A stretch of 38,865 nucleotides of DNA, taken from Akkermansiaceae bacterium (GTDB taxonomy: Bacteria > Verrucomicrobiota > Verrucomicrobiia > Verrucomicrobiales > Akkermansiaceae). Location of the stretch: assembly GCA_903888515.1 (NCBI GenBank), contig CAISTY010000203.1, positions 1 through 38,865 on the forward strand. The letters are read 5' to 3'. Of this stretch, positions 1-9,113 are shown piece by piece (the first letter of the stretch is position 1; each line of letters begins with the position of its first letter). Made by a program: the position numbers and the translations under genes. The notes under the pieces are model-generated. The model saw only the letters and a program-made list of their open reading frames with translations, had not been told where the DNA came from and made no database searches.

Positions 1-193
1 CCTTGCGTTCCATCTCGCCGTTCCGCGAAAGGATCAACTAAACCATACACCAAACCAGAAGGAATTACCCCTCCTCTAGATATTCCCTAACAGTTTGAAT
101 CCGCCCTTGATTCAATCTGATACTACTGACCCTATCGACTTGTCGTGTTAATTCGGCCGGTAACACTGACCCCAAACACGAGGACCCAATTCA

Positions 194-1999
194 CTATTTC
201 TTTGGGTTCATGAAAATTGTTGGATAGCCCTTCCATGTGGGCGAAGCGAATCCCTTATTGCCTTTGACATAGAATACCGTAAAGCCACTTGCAGGCAAGT
301 CAAAAACCTGACGACCCATTGTGGGGGCGTTGCCCATAAATCTGGCACTCACTAGGCTAGCGCACCTAAAGAATGCAGATTCTCCGATGCTAATGACACT
401 GCTGGGAATCGTCACGCTATTCAGGCGACCGCAGTCTTTGAATGCCGATTCTCCAATACTGGTTACGCTGGCGGGGATCGTCACGCTCGTCAGTCTATAG
501 CAACCACTGAACGCGGATTCACCGATGATAGTGGTACCAACAGGTATCGTGATGTTGCCAAATTTTCCTCCCGGGCATTGTATGAGAGCATTCTCCGATT
601 TGTTGTAGAGTAACCCACACTTACTGTAATAGTTTTTATTCCTGGGATCGACGATGATAGAGGTCATAGAAGAGCAATAGTCAAACGCCTGATCACCTAT
701 CTCAGTAACGTCAACTGGGATTGTCATTCTCGTCAAGGCAACGCAGCATTGGAACGCCCCTTTCCCGATGTGGGTAACAGTATCAGGGATCGAAACACTC
801 ATCAATTTATCACAGAAAGCGAAACCCTCCCGTCCAATGTCATTGACTCCGGCTGGAATCGTCACTATTCTCAGGTTCTTGCAGAAACGAAAAGCATAGT
901 CCTCTATTGTATTAACGTTGGACGAGATGGTAATACTTTCTAAGCTTGAGCATCCGCTAAATGCCGATACTCCGAGACTTGTGACACTGGAGGGCATTCT
1001 CAGATATTCTAGATTTGTGCAATTTTGAAACGCCGACTCCCCGATATGAGTTACACCGTAAGGAATCGTAATGCTTATCAAACTTGTGCATGCAAAAAAT
1101 GCAGATTCCTCGATGCCGATAACACTGTTTGGAATCGTTATACTTATCAAGCTGGAACACATGGCAAACGTCCATTTTTCGATATTGATGACGCCCTCAG
1201 GAATCTTCACGTGAGTCAGCCTGCTACATTCATCAAATGCGTGTTCCCCAATGCTGATGACAGATGTTGGAATCGTAACGTCTGTCAGACTGTCACATGC
1301 TTGAAACGCTGCGTACCCGATACTAGTGACTCCGTCAGGGATCACCACGCTAGTCAGCCTCATGCAATTGTGAAACGCTGACTCCCTGATGTTTACAACG
1401 CCAGGCGGGATGGCGATACTTGGAAGTTTACTGCATCCGTCGAACGCAGATTCTTCGATGCTGGTAATGCCAGTAGATATCGTGACGTTGCCGACTTTAC
1501 CTTCAGGACAACGGATGAGTGATGCGTTAATTTTGTTGTAAAGTATTCCGTCCACACTTTTGTAAATCGGGTTTGCAGGTTCGACAAGAATCGCGGTCAG
1601 ATTACTGCAACCTTGAAAAACTCCGTTTCCTATGACGACGACAGAGGCTGGTATCGTCATACTCGTCAGACTAGTGCATCCGCGGAAAGCCGATTCTCCG
1701 ATGTGGGTGACGGTAGCGGGCATTCTGACGCACGTAAGTCTGCTGCAGCCGTCGAACGCTCCGTCCACGATGGAAGTAATCGGCTTTCCATTAATGGTTG
1801 CAGGAATCACAACTGTAGCAATGGCGTCTGGCTTGTCGACTGGACTATAACGAATGGCTATCGTGGCTCCATCATCCCAATACTGAAAGTCAGCGGAATT
1901 AGCGGCCAACAGACCATCAGCCGCTAAGCAAAGGATGGCAATGATTTTCCAGCTACTCAGCGATTTGCTTTTTTTCTTGGTCAAGGTCTCAATTCTCAT
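194..1999 (-). CDS. BspA-like leucine-rich repeat (LRR_5) secreted protein
   Basis: The 601-residue protein starts with a basic stretch and a hydrophobic segment (about residues 15-35, ending LAANSA) that looks like a signal peptide. The rest is a ladder of about 23-residue repeats of the type IGESAF-x-C-x-L-TS-V-TIP, the signature of the LRR_5/BspA family. Two islands (LLYNKSENALIQCPGG-like, near residues 150 and 450) interrupt the ladder as they do in other BspA proteins. Such proteins are usually surface-exposed and act in adhesion or protein binding; the role here is inferred. It lies downstream of the RHS fragment on the same strand, 57 bp away, and could be co-transcribed with it. Base composition is visibly less GC-rich than the sugar locus, which fits an acquired accessory gene. 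The frame is intact, and ATG at 1999 is the only sensible start before the signal peptide. Confidence 0.85.
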   Translation of the reverse strand: MRIETLTKKKSKSLSSWKIIAILCLAADGLLAANSADFQYWDDGATIAIRYSPVDKPDAIATVVIPATINGKPITSIVDGAFDGCSRLTCVRMPATVTHIGESAFRGCTSLTSMTIPASVVVIGNGVFQGCSNLTAILVEPANPIYKSVDGILYNKINASLIRCPEGKVGNVTISTGITSIEESAFDGCSKLPSIAIPPGVVNIRESAFHNCMRLTSVVIPDGVTSIGYAAFQACDSLTDVTIPTSVISIGEHAFDECSRLTHVKIPEGVINIEKWTFAMCSSLISITIPNSVIGIEESAFFACTSLISITIPYGVTHIGESAFQNCTNLEYLRMPSSVTSLGVSAFSGCSSLESITISSNVNTIEDYAFRFCKNLRIVTIPAGVNDIGREGFAFCDKLMSVSIPDTVTHIGKGAFQCCVALTRMTIPVDVTEIGDQAFDYCSSMTSIIVDPRNKNYYSKCGLLYNKSENALIQCPGGKFGNITIPVGTTIIGESAFSGCYRLTSVTIPASVTSIGESAFKDCGRLNSVTIPSSVISIGESAFFRCASLVSARFMGNAPTMGRQVFDLPASGFTVFYVKGNKGFASPTWKGYPTIFMNPKK

Positions 2000-2056
2000 T
2001 GGAAGGTTAATAATTTGAATTCTGCTGTGGTCTCTCCAAAATTTACCTATTCCTTA

Positions 2057-2998
2057 TCATGGCACCGGTGGTTGCCAATGGTGTATTGCCGGTCGGCCAA
2101 AGTGTGGAGTGTCCCATTTGTCGTTTGATGCCTTGAGAGCATTGTCAGCGGAAACTCCAAAAGCTCTGTCAAGCGGGAATGCAGTATTGGCTGCAGATTC
2201 GCAATCTGATTGGGGATTCTCTCGATCTTTCTTGTAAAATTTATTTCCCGGTTTGGACGTCTGTCTTGATTTTTCAACTTTTTCAGCTTGTGTTTTTGTG
2301 GAGGGTAGTTCCGCCCATTTCCTAATGTCTGTGACATGATCACTTTCGCTTTTAACCGCAGCTGCCTCAGCATCAGGTGATATGTAATCGTCACTCTTCA
2401 GAAGATGAATATGCGCATTAATAGTGATATCATAGGAATTCAAAATCCAATATTCATGCATCTTACCTTCATCGACACATTTGCATTTAGATATAACTAT
2501 ATATTCTATCATTGTACCCCCTGAAGAACCATTATTAGGACGCATCGGAAATCCTCCCGGGCGCGGTGTCCATATTTTTTTTGGATCCCAATCACGATCG
2601 GTAATAGATTCACCAAATTTTACCGTAGCCTTTCCCACTGGGTCGATGGATTCAATACCATCATTACCGACAAACCCATACAGGTTCACCCCACCCTCTT
2701 CCCCAATCGGATCTCTGGACGGCCAGCGGCCGGTCAGCGGGTCGTAGTACCTGTACCCGTAGTCAGCTACACGGATGCTTTTGGCATTGGCAGGCTTCCG
2801 TCGCAACCTTTTGGAGGCCATGGAGTTGCGTGGATTTCTCGGCCTGGGAGGTCGGGGGCTGGAGGGAGCCGGAAACGGACAGGAACCCGGATCAGAGTCG
2901 TAGGGGCTGGGTGATTTTCCAGATGATTTGCCGCGATCCTGATGGCTGAAAGCTCCCAGAAAAGGTTCTGTGGCTGCGGGCTGGAGGACTTCAGTCAT
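2057..2998 (-). CDS. Orphan RHS-repeat core tip with variable C-terminal tail
   Basis: Residues about 78-123 carry the RHS core end motif: [32 protein letters not shown] and SIDPVGK. In RHS and polymorphic toxin proteins this marks the boundary between the conserved shell and the exchangeable C-terminal tip. The roughly 190 residues that follow are tip sequence I do not recognise. They contain a CKC motif (172-174) and the string SESDHV (217-222), which resembles a metalloprotease HExxH with the first His replaced. No RHS repeats precede the core: the first 60 or so residues are Pro/Ser-rich and unrelated, and the next gene upstream is the DUF5615 toxin. So this is an orphan tip or 5'-truncated remnant. 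A start at ATG 2821 (254 aa) is an alternative to 2998. No obvious immunity gene is adjacent. Confidence 0.6.
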   Translation of the reverse strand: MTEVLQPAATEPFLGAFSHQDRGKSSGKSPSPYDSDPGSCPFPAPSSPRPPRPRNPRNSMASKRLRRKPANAKSIRVADYGYRYYDPLTGRWPSRDPIGEEGGVNLYGFVGNDGIESIDPVGKATVKFGESITDRDWDPKKIWTPRPGGFPMRPNNGSSGGTMIEYIVISKCKCVDEGKMHEYWILNSYDITINAHIHLLKSDDYISPDAEAAAVKSESDHVTDIRKWAELPSTKTQAEKVEKSRQTSKPGNKFYKKDRENPQSDCESAANTAFPLDRAFGVSADNALKASNDKWDTPHFGRPAIHHWQPPVP

Positions 2999-3344
2999 GG
3001 ATGGTCAGTCCGTTCTGGTTGAGTTCGACGAAGGCGGCGTCATGCAACGCGGCGATGATCCGGTCGAGATGGATTTCAAACAGCGCGATAAGCCTTGGAT
3101 TGGTGATGTTTCCGGTCGAGACCAAGAGGAGCCGGGCGGGCTTGCGGGAAAGAATATGAGAATTCAGGAAATCGGCGTCCTTGCTGATCACCACCGCTTC
3201 ATGGAGGTCTGCCAATTCGGCAATGGCACGGTCAGGAGTGCGGTTTCCCGCGTCGAGATCGAGGGTGTGCCGGGCGTTTTGCCCAAGCTCGTTAAGCCGG
3301 ACGGCCAGCAAGCGTGGCAGTTGGGCATCGACGAGGAAATTCAT
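2991..3344 (-). CDS. DUF5615 family PIN-like toxin
   Basis: This is a 117-residue protein of the DUF5615 (PIN-like) family. Acidic residues of a PIN-type nuclease site are visible: D6 in FLVDAQLP, D38 in TPDRAI, and D56/D58 in SKDADF. These resemble the metal-binding aspartates of PIN-domain RNases, which act on RNA. Family knowledge places such proteins as toxins of DUF433/DUF5615 modules. The start overlaps the stop of the DUF433 gene by four bases (ATGA type), so translation is probably coupled and the antitoxin is made first. It also overlaps the extreme 5' end of the RHS remnant if that starts at 2998. Length and motifs look complete, so it is probably functional; the nuclease activity is inferred from the fold family. 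Confidence 0.8.
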   Translation of the reverse strand: MNFLVDAQLPRLLAVRLNELGQNARHTLDLDAGNRTPDRAIAELADLHEAVVISKDADFLNSHILSRKPARLLLVSTGNITNPRLIALFEIHLDRIIAALHDAAFVELNQNGLTIHD

Positions 3345-3583
3345 GCCGCTGGCAGGGGTTCGAAACGTTTGATCCGGGTCAAACGGGCCGCATAGGCATG
3401 GGCCGCTCTCAGGTCAGCGGGCTCGAGATCGGGGTAGTCGGCGAGGATCTCGGCTTCGGTGGTGTCGCCGCTCAGGAGTTCTAGCAGCCATTCCACAGGA
3501 TAACGGAGTCCGCGGATACAGGGCTTGCCGTGGCAGATTTCCGGCGATGTGGTGATGCGTTTGATGAGTTCCTCTGCGGACAT
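3341..3583 (-). CDS. DUF433 antitoxin
   Basis: This is an 80-residue protein with the DUF433 pattern: I-x-SPEICHGKPCIRGLRYPVEWLL, then a region rich in Glu/Asp with ILADYPDLEPADLRAAHAYAA. DUF433 proteins carry a winged or helix-turn-helix-like fold and are the usual partners of DUF5615 PIN-like toxins. They bind the toxin and probably their own promoter. The gene is first in the two-gene unit and overlaps the toxin start by four bases. The promoter should lie just upstream in the gap 3584-3919; I could not pick out an operator there. Confidence 0.8.
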   Translation of the reverse strand: MSAEELIKRITTSPEICHGKPCIRGLRYPVEWLLELLSGDTTEAEILADYPDLEPADLRAAHAYAARLTRIKRFEPLPAA

Positions 3584-3919
3584 GAAAACAGGCTAGCCCA
3601 AAAAACCATTTCAGCCAAGGATTTTGCGAAGTCCAAGGATGAGATGCCAGAGATGGGTTCACCATTCGCCTCACGTGACTGAATTTCTGGCAAAGGATCA
3701 TGAAGACGACGGGCAGCAAGGCCAGCGGCTGAATCAAGATGCAGCTTCATGTAAACACTCTTGACCAAACGGAGGCAGGCTCTGCGGGGACGCAACCTGC
3801 CAAGGGATAGTTGCGAATCTCATACGATATCAATTCGGCCCCAACGATAGCTATCCGGTGTTTGTGCCAGAGAATGCCCGGGCTCATCTGAGAACTTCTT
3901 GTTCACCAGACGCCGCGCG
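3584..3919. other. Gap without a recognised gene, upstream of the toxin-antitoxin pair
   Basis: No gene is recognised in this stretch. A minus-strand frame from 3795 reads into the DUF433 gene in another frame, with an internal ATG near 3750 (MKLHLDSAAGLAARR...). It has some protein-like character but matches no family I know. The sequence probably holds the promoter of the DUF433/DUF5615 unit and the 3' flank of the vWA gene at 3920. Confidence 0.4.
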
Positions 3920-5077
3920 TCACGGTTTGGTGGCGGTATTGCGTTTGATTTGTTCCTTGATGGTTTCCTCGACCTTGAGGTCAAAAGCATCGCCCTTGCC
4001 TTCTTTTGTTAGACGGGCCTTCTCCCGCTCGATGAAGTCGGTGCGTTTGCGCACCAATGCGGTGAGTTGTTGGTTCAGTTCGGTCCGCTTCGTTTGTTGC
4101 TTCGCAATATAGTCCTTGCGTTCGGTTTGTGACATTTTCTGCATTTCGGCCGGCAGTTCCTCTTGCTTGAGGTTTTTCAGGTCCACCGCGCCATCGGTCA
4201 TATCGGCTAACAGTTCGCCGCGTCCCTGGATCGCCCGGCCGCCGGTGCTGCTGTTATATGCGGCGCGCGAGGCGGCGACTGCCGGGGCCGCTTCGGCCGC
4301 AGCCATATTCTTTGCCCTGACGGAACTCTTTTGTGTCACGCTGCCATAGGCGATCGAGGTTTCACCGATTGCCGCGCTGATTTTGGCGATTTCCGCGTCG
4401 TGCGGAGTGGTCATTGCCGTCATGCCTCCGGTTTGCGCCAATGCCATGTATGAACCCTCGGCGAGTTTGGCGATTTCCTGCCAGACCGGCGTGGTGGTCG
4501 CCTCGCTGCCGCATTGCACGGTGTTGATGATGATGTTGGATTTGGCAGCAGTCTGGCAGGTGACCGGATATTTGGTGTCGTCCTTGTAATTCATGTGTGG
4601 AGGGAAATCACCCACCAAGAAAATGATCTTGGTGGCCTGCTTGCTGGCGGTCCATGCCATCTTGTTGACCGCCTCGTCCAGAGCTTGATTGACACTCTCC
4701 GGGCCGTCTCCCCCACCCCCGGCCTCAAACGACCGGAGATTCCTGAACACCGTGTCGATGTCTTCCGTTAGATCGAACATCTTGGTGACGTAGGCGTCGC
4801 CCCGGTCACGGTAGGACAACAGGCCGATACGCACTGTCGGGGTCGGTTTTTGGCCGACGATTCCATTGGCGATGGACCAGATTTTTTCCTTCGCGCCGGC
4901 GATGAGTTCGCCCATGGAGCCCGTGGAGTCGAGGACGAAGACGACATCCACCACGGGTTTCGCGGTGGGTTGCGCGGCCTCGCTGGGCGGCGGCGCTGGC
5001 GGCGTGACTGGTGCCGCCGTCTCCGCAGCCTGGCTGGCGAAAATTGCGGTGCATGTGACAATGATGATGTGTTTCAT
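3920..5077 (-). CDS. Secreted von Willebrand factor type A domain protein
   Basis: The 385-residue protein has an N-terminal signal peptide (MKHIIIVTCTAIFASQAAET) and a Pro/Ala-rich linker, then a vWA domain from about residue 43. The MIDAS metal site begins D50-STGS. GDGPES (near 120) and IIFLVGDFPPH supply the later parts of the fold. The C-terminal third is a charged, probably coiled-coil region rich in Lys/Glu/Thr (RKDYIAKQQTKRTELNQQ, FIEREKARLTKE). The vWA domain binds protein partners through a divalent cation; the partner is unknown. It lies 90 bp downstream of the VIT-vWA gene on the same strand. The gap holds a short palindrome at 5113-5130 that may separate or attenuate the two transcripts. 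Confidence 0.75.
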   Translation of the reverse strand: MKHIIIVTCTAIFASQAAETAAPVTPPAPPPSEAAQPTAKPVVDVVFVLDSTGSMGELIAGAKEKIWSIANGIVGQKPTPTVRIGLLSYRDRGDAYVTKMFDLTEDIDTVFRNLRSFEAGGGGDGPESVNQALDEAVNKMAWTASKQATKIIFLVGDFPPHMNYKDDTKYPVTCQTAAKSNIIINTVQCGSEATTTPVWQEIAKLAEGSYMALAQTGGMTAMTTPHDAEIAKISAAIGETSIAYGSVTQKSSVRAKNMAAAEAAPAVAASRAAYNSSTGGRAIQGRGELLADMTDGAVDLKNLKQEELPAEMQKMSQTERKDYIAKQQTKRTELNQQLTALVRKRTDFIEREKARLTKEGKGDAFDLKVEETIKEQIKRNTATKP

Positions 5078-5112
5078 AACAGGGCTTGATGGTTGGGTGG
5101 TTGGGATGGAGC

Positions 5113-5130
5113 GCGAGTCTCCAGACTCGC
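5113..5130. repeat. Short palindromic repeat, copy 1
   Basis: GCGAGTCTCCAGACTCGC has perfect 8-bp arms around a CC centre. An identical 18-mer occurs at 31264-31281. It sits between the stop of the VIT-vWA gene (5168) and the start of the vWA gene (5077), so it could act as a hairpin in the intergenic mRNA. Confidence 0.8.
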
Positions 5131-5167
5131 TAGCAAAAAAAGAGTGCCTAAGAACCGAAACGCGGTA

Positions 5168-7474
5168 TCACGTGTCGCCGTCGCGGATCTGATAGAGAGT
5201 ATCTTTGATGACGATGTCGAGGTTGTTGCCGAGCGACAGCCAGCGGGTGGCTGCGGGGTGCTCCTTGAGCAGGGCGAAATACGCGTCGCTGTTGAACTTG
5301 ATGTTGATCTGCCTGAGGTCCGGCCGGGCCTGGGCGGTCGAGTCGGTCCAGACCTTGCCGTTTTGATAGAACACGCGCCCGTCGAGGTTGCGGCTCTGGG
5401 TGGCGTAGTTTTGCGATTGGGACGCGCGGTAGCCGATTGTGGATTCGTCGCGGGCGTCCGCCTTGGCGAGTTCGCGGCGCACTGCCGGGGCGAACGGGCT
5501 GGCGGCGGACTGGTCCTTCATGCCTGCCATGGAGGCCGAGTTGGCGACGGCGGAGCCGCCGGATCGCGCCGATTCTGAGGCCGCCTCGGCATGCAGGGAT
5601 TTCATGCGGCTGGAGGCCCGGGCGTAGACGCGTGAGTCGCCTTCGAGTTCCTGCATGTTGCGCAGGGCGACGGGGACGCCGCGTTTTTTCTCATCCTCGA
5701 GGATCAGATAGGCGGTATACGGGGTGACGATGCCGAACTCGCGGGCGAGCTTGGTCACCTCATCCTTGAGTTCGGCGGACTCGCCGTGAAGGCGGATTTC
5801 ATCGAGCAACCAGCCGACCCGGCGGGTGGCCCAAAGTTGCGGGATGTAGTGGTTGCCGGGTGCCTCCTCCGCGAATGACAGATCCGCGGCAAACTCCCGT
5901 GGCTGGCCGTTGAACAGCCCGGAGATTTTCGCGGCGGACGCGCCCTTGCCCGCATAGCGGCCGAACACCACCAGCATGTCGCCATTGAAGAGATCCGGCA
6001 GGTTGTTAGGATAGAGCTGGGTGACCCTGATATCAGGATTGGTGAAAGCGAGCTTGAGGTTGCAGAAAACGGGTTCCTTGATCTTGCCATAGAAACTGCT
6101 GATTTTGACTTCGAGATCCTCCTTGTCCGATACATACTGGCTGATCGCCTTGGTTTCCGCCGCGATGCGGTCCAGCAGATGGGTGTTCACATCATTGCCG
6201 ATGCCGAAGGAGAAGATGCGCGTGGAGGTCGAGTTCAGTTTTTTTACCTCGTCCACCAATGGGTCTTCGCGGGTCTCGCCGATGGTGGGCAGGCCGTCTG
6301 TCAGGAAGATCACCAGATAGGGCCGCTTGTCATCGGACTTGCGGAGTGCCAGGGCTTTGCCGAGGGCCTCGCCGATGGCGGTGCCGCCGATGGGCTTGTA
6401 GGCGGCCACGGCCGCCTCGGCCTTTTCGAGATTGGCCTTGTCGGCAGGGACCAGCGCGTTGAACTGCGACTCCGCCTCGGTGGCAAAGCGGACGACTTCG
6501 AAGCGGTCGTCCGGATTCAGGTTGGCGAGGCAGAAGCGGAGGGCTTTTTTCGCCTGATCCAGTTTGGCACCAGCCATGGACCCGGAGGTATCCAGCACAA
6601 AACAAATGTCTTTCGGTTGGACAGTGGCGGGCGCGGACAATCCGGGAGATGCGAGCAACAGGAAATACCCCTCGTCCGCACCAGCCTTGCGCGAACAGAT
6701 CAGATCGAGGCCCAAGGGATTGGGCGTGCGCGAGAACACAACCTTGAAATCGCTATCCGGGCGCAGGTCCCTGGCCTCATAGCCCACTACAGCGGAGGTC
6801 TCGCCATGGCGTTTGACATCGGTGGCGTGCGACGGACAGTAAATGCTTTTCAACGGTGATTTGCCATTGATCGTGACCTTCACGGAAACATCCTTGATCG
6901 GGGCGGAACTGAATTTCTCGGTGTTCAACGGATAGATATACTCCACCAGCCCGCTGTCATCCTTGAGCAACTGGGTGTAGCTGATCCTGATCCGCTTCCG
7001 GGAGTTGGGTTCTATCGGGAAAATACGCACCTTGAAGGCATCCCGCCCGACATATTCCAGCAGTGCCGGATCCTTCATCTGGCGGACGATGTCCTCATAC
7101 AGCGCACGCGCCTTGTCAGCGGACAGCAATTCCGCCTCGGTCATGGTGCCATCAATGTCCATCGCGAACTTGTCGATGTGCGCGCCGGGCGGAAGCGGAA
7201 AGACATACGTCCCTTCCAGCCGCGCGTTGTTGGGATTGTAGAACTCCTGGTCGATGGACGTGACGGCTGTCAGATCGTTGATCTCCACGCCGACCCGGTG
7301 GTAGTTCACCGCCAGCGGGGCGAATGAGAAATGTCCCGGCGGCACAATAGGCATCGGGTGTGGACGGGGCCGATGGAACGGCGGGTGGATGATGATCAGG
7401 CCGTCCGCGAAGGAAGCCAAGGTGCCCGCGAGGGCCATGAACGATGCGAGAAGCGATGTTTTGAACGCATTCAT
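5168..7474 (-). CDS. VIT and vWA domain protein (inter-alpha-trypsin inhibitor heavy-chain-like)
   Basis: This is a 768-residue secreted protein with a signal peptide at residues 1-24 (ending ASFADG). A VIT domain covers about 45-180, with typical QEFYNPNNARLEGTYVFPLPPGA and IVRQMKDPALLEYVGRDAFKVRIFPI. A vWA domain starts at the MIDAS motif D295-TSGS and continues with FLTDGLPTIGE. A long low-complexity Ala/Ser region lies near 620-690, and a C-terminal segment ends in NLDIVIKDTLYQIRDGDT. In bacteria, VIT-vWA proteins are exported and often membrane-linked; the precise role is unknown. It is divergent from the GH32 gene at 7616, and the 141 bp between them must hold both promoters. The vWA gene follows on the same strand. 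The start ATG at 7474 directly precedes the signal peptide. Confidence 0.85.
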   Translation of the reverse strand: MNAFKTSLLASFMALAGTLASFADGLIIIHPPFHRPRPHPMPIVPPGHFSFAPLAVNYHRVGVEINDLTAVTSIDQEFYNPNNARLEGTYVFPLPPGAHIDKFAMDIDGTMTEAELLSADKARALYEDIVRQMKDPALLEYVGRDAFKVRIFPIEPNSRKRIRISYTQLLKDDSGLVEYIYPLNTEKFSSAPIKDVSVKVTINGKSPLKSIYCPSHATDVKRHGETSAVVGYEARDLRPDSDFKVVFSRTPNPLGLDLICSRKAGADEGYFLLLASPGLSAPATVQPKDICFVLDTSGSMAGAKLDQAKKALRFCLANLNPDDRFEVVRFATEAESQFNALVPADKANLEKAEAAVAAYKPIGGTAIGEALGKALALRKSDDKRPYLVIFLTDGLPTIGETREDPLVDEVKKLNSTSTRIFSFGIGNDVNTHLLDRIAAETKAISQYVSDKEDLEVKISSFYGKIKEPVFCNLKLAFTNPDIRVTQLYPNNLPDLFNGDMLVVFGRYAGKGASAAKISGLFNGQPREFAADLSFAEEAPGNHYIPQLWATRRVGWLLDEIRLHGESAELKDEVTKLAREFGIVTPYTAYLILEDEKKRGVPVALRNMQELEGDSRVYARASSRMKSLHAEAASESARSGGSAVANSASMAGMKDQSAASPFAPAVRRELAKADARDESTIGYRASQSQNYATQSRNLDGRVFYQNGKVWTDSTAQARPDLRQINIKFNSDAYFALLKEHPAATRWLSLGNNLDIVIKDTLYQIRDGDT

Positions 7475-7615
7475 GCGGTAATGCTGCCATGATTATCGCC
7501 TCACGTCTGTAAAGAATCGGTAAAATGTTGCAAAGCCGACGGAAATGGGTTGCAAGCGCCATGCCGCCAGTCAATCCTGCCTGCGCCTTTGCCAACAATG
7601 CAAGGGACCATGGAC

Positions 7616-9076
7616 ATGAAACAAATCGTAAACAAAATGGCGGCGGTGGCAGGGTTATGGGCGTTCGCGAGCGGGCTGCTGGTCTGCGCGGCGGAGGAAC
7701 CGGGCAAGGACGGGAACAAGGCGCTCCCTGAGTTTGACACCCCGGCCATGCCGGAGAACCCACCGGAGAACTGGTTGACATATCATCTGGTCCATCCCGG
7801 TCCCGGCCGAGCGTTCCCAGGCGATCCGAATTGTGCCTTCTATTGGAAAGGCGAGTATCACCTGCACTACATCTATAACCACAATGGTTTCTGTTTCGGC
7901 CACGTTTCGAGCAAGGATCTGGTGCACTGGACGTGGCACCCGACGACGCTCACGCGCAAAGTGAATGGTCACGGGATGTTCAGCGGCACGGGGTTTTTCA
8001 CCAAGGAAGGCAAGCCGGCGATTATTTATCACGGCGAGGGATCCGGCAGGAACCAGATTGCCATCGCCCTGGATGACACTCTCGAGAAATGGTCCAAGCC
8101 CATGGCGCTTGAGCCCAAGGTCCGCCCGGACCAGGATGGCAGCAAAATTGCGAACTGGGATCCTGATGCGTGGCTGGATGGTGACAATTACTATGCGCTC
8201 TCCGGCGGCAATCCGGGCAGTGGCAAACCGCCGACACTGTTCAAGTCGGCAGACTTGAAGAATTGGGATTATCTCGGGTTGTTCTTGGACCACGACATGC
8301 CGGATGTGCTGAAATCCGAAGACATTTCCTGCCCGAACTTCTTCAAGATCGGCAACAAGCACATGCTGCTCTGCATCAGCCATAATCTCGGCTGCCGCTA
8401 CTATCTGGGCGAATGGAAAAACGAGAAGTTCACGCCAGACGTGCATGCGCGCATGACCTGGAACGGCAATAATTTCTTCGCGCCGGAATCCGTGCTGACC
8501 AAAGACGGTCGCCGCGTGATGTGGGCTTGGCTGATCGGCTTGCCCTTAGCACCCACCGGCGTCCAGTCGCTGCCGCGCGAACTGGAACTGCCGGCAGATG
8601 GCGTGCTGCGCATCCGGCCCTTGAAGGAGCTCGAATCGCTTCGTTATGACCAGCAGCAGGCAAAAGACATCATCGTGAAGAGCGATGCCGCATTCAATCT
8701 CAAGGAGATCAGCGGCAATGCGCGGGAACTGGAAGTGACGTTCAAATCACCCGTGACGAAAGAGGTAGGTCTCAATGTCCTGTGCGACAAGGACGGCGCC
8801 AACGGCGTGCGGATTGCCTATCTTTCTGATAGCAAGATCCTGCAAGTTGGAAAGGTAAATGCGCCTTTCGAACTCAAGGCCGGCGAGGACCTCACCTTGC
8901 GGGTATTCATCGACAAGAACCTCGTGGAGGTGTTTGCCAACGACCGTCAGGCCGCCGTCGCCGCCCAAAAGCATGTCCCGGAGAATCTCGGCATCAGCCT
9001 GTTCAGCAAGGGCGGGGACAGCGCGGTGACGCAGCTCAGGAGTTGGAAAATGAAATCCTGCAGCGCAGGACGTTGA
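7616..9076 (+). CDS. Glycoside hydrolase family 32 (fructan/sucrose hydrolase-like), copy 1
   Basis: This is a 486-residue secreted GH32 enzyme. The signal peptide runs MKQIVNKMAAVAGLW... to CAAEEPG. The five-bladed propeller follows, with nucleophile motif GDPNC (D70, equivalent to NDPNG), WDPD in place of RDP, and FFAPES/GRRVMWAWL later. A C-terminal beta-sandwich ends LRVFIDKNLVEVFAND, which is typical of GH32. Family enzymes release fructose from sucrose, levan or inulin. At the acid/base motif (usually ECP) this protein reads DISCPNFF, so the residue before Cys is Ser, not Glu. The start at ATG 7616 is chosen because the paralogue at 17112 also begins MKQIV; ATG 7610 is also possible. 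AGGG lies about 9 bases upstream. It is followed by the sugar transporter 37 bp downstream, probably in one operon. Confidence 0.85.
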   Translation: MKQIVNKMAAVAGLWAFASGLLVCAAEEPGKDGNKALPEFDTPAMPENPPENWLTYHLVHPGPGRAFPGDPNCAFYWKGEYHLHYIYNHNGFCFGHVSSKDLVHWTWHPTTLTRKVNGHGMFSGTGFFTKEGKPAIIYHGEGSGRNQIAIALDDTLEKWSKPMALEPKVRPDQDGSKIANWDPDAWLDGDNYYALSGGNPGSGKPPTLFKSADLKNWDYLGLFLDHDMPDVLKSEDISCPNFFKIGNKHMLLCISHNLGCRYYLGEWKNEKFTPDVHARMTWNGNNFFAPESVLTKDGRRVMWAWLIGLPLAPTGVQSLPRELELPADGVLRIRPLKELESLRYDQQQAKDIIVKSDAAFNLKEISGNARELEVTFKSPVTKEVGLNVLCDKDGANGVRIAYLSDSKILQVGKVNAPFELKAGEDLTLRVFIDKNLVEVFANDRQAAVAAQKHVPENLGISLFSKGGDSAVTQLRSWKMKSCSAGR

Positions 9077-9113
9077 CATCACGCGAAGGATAAACCAGAA
9101 GAAGCACAACTCG

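Noticed and set aside
3481..3795. Minus-strand 104-codon frame overlapping the DUF433 gene
   Set aside because: Its C-terminal third is an out-of-frame reading of DUF433; the N-terminal part matches nothing I know.
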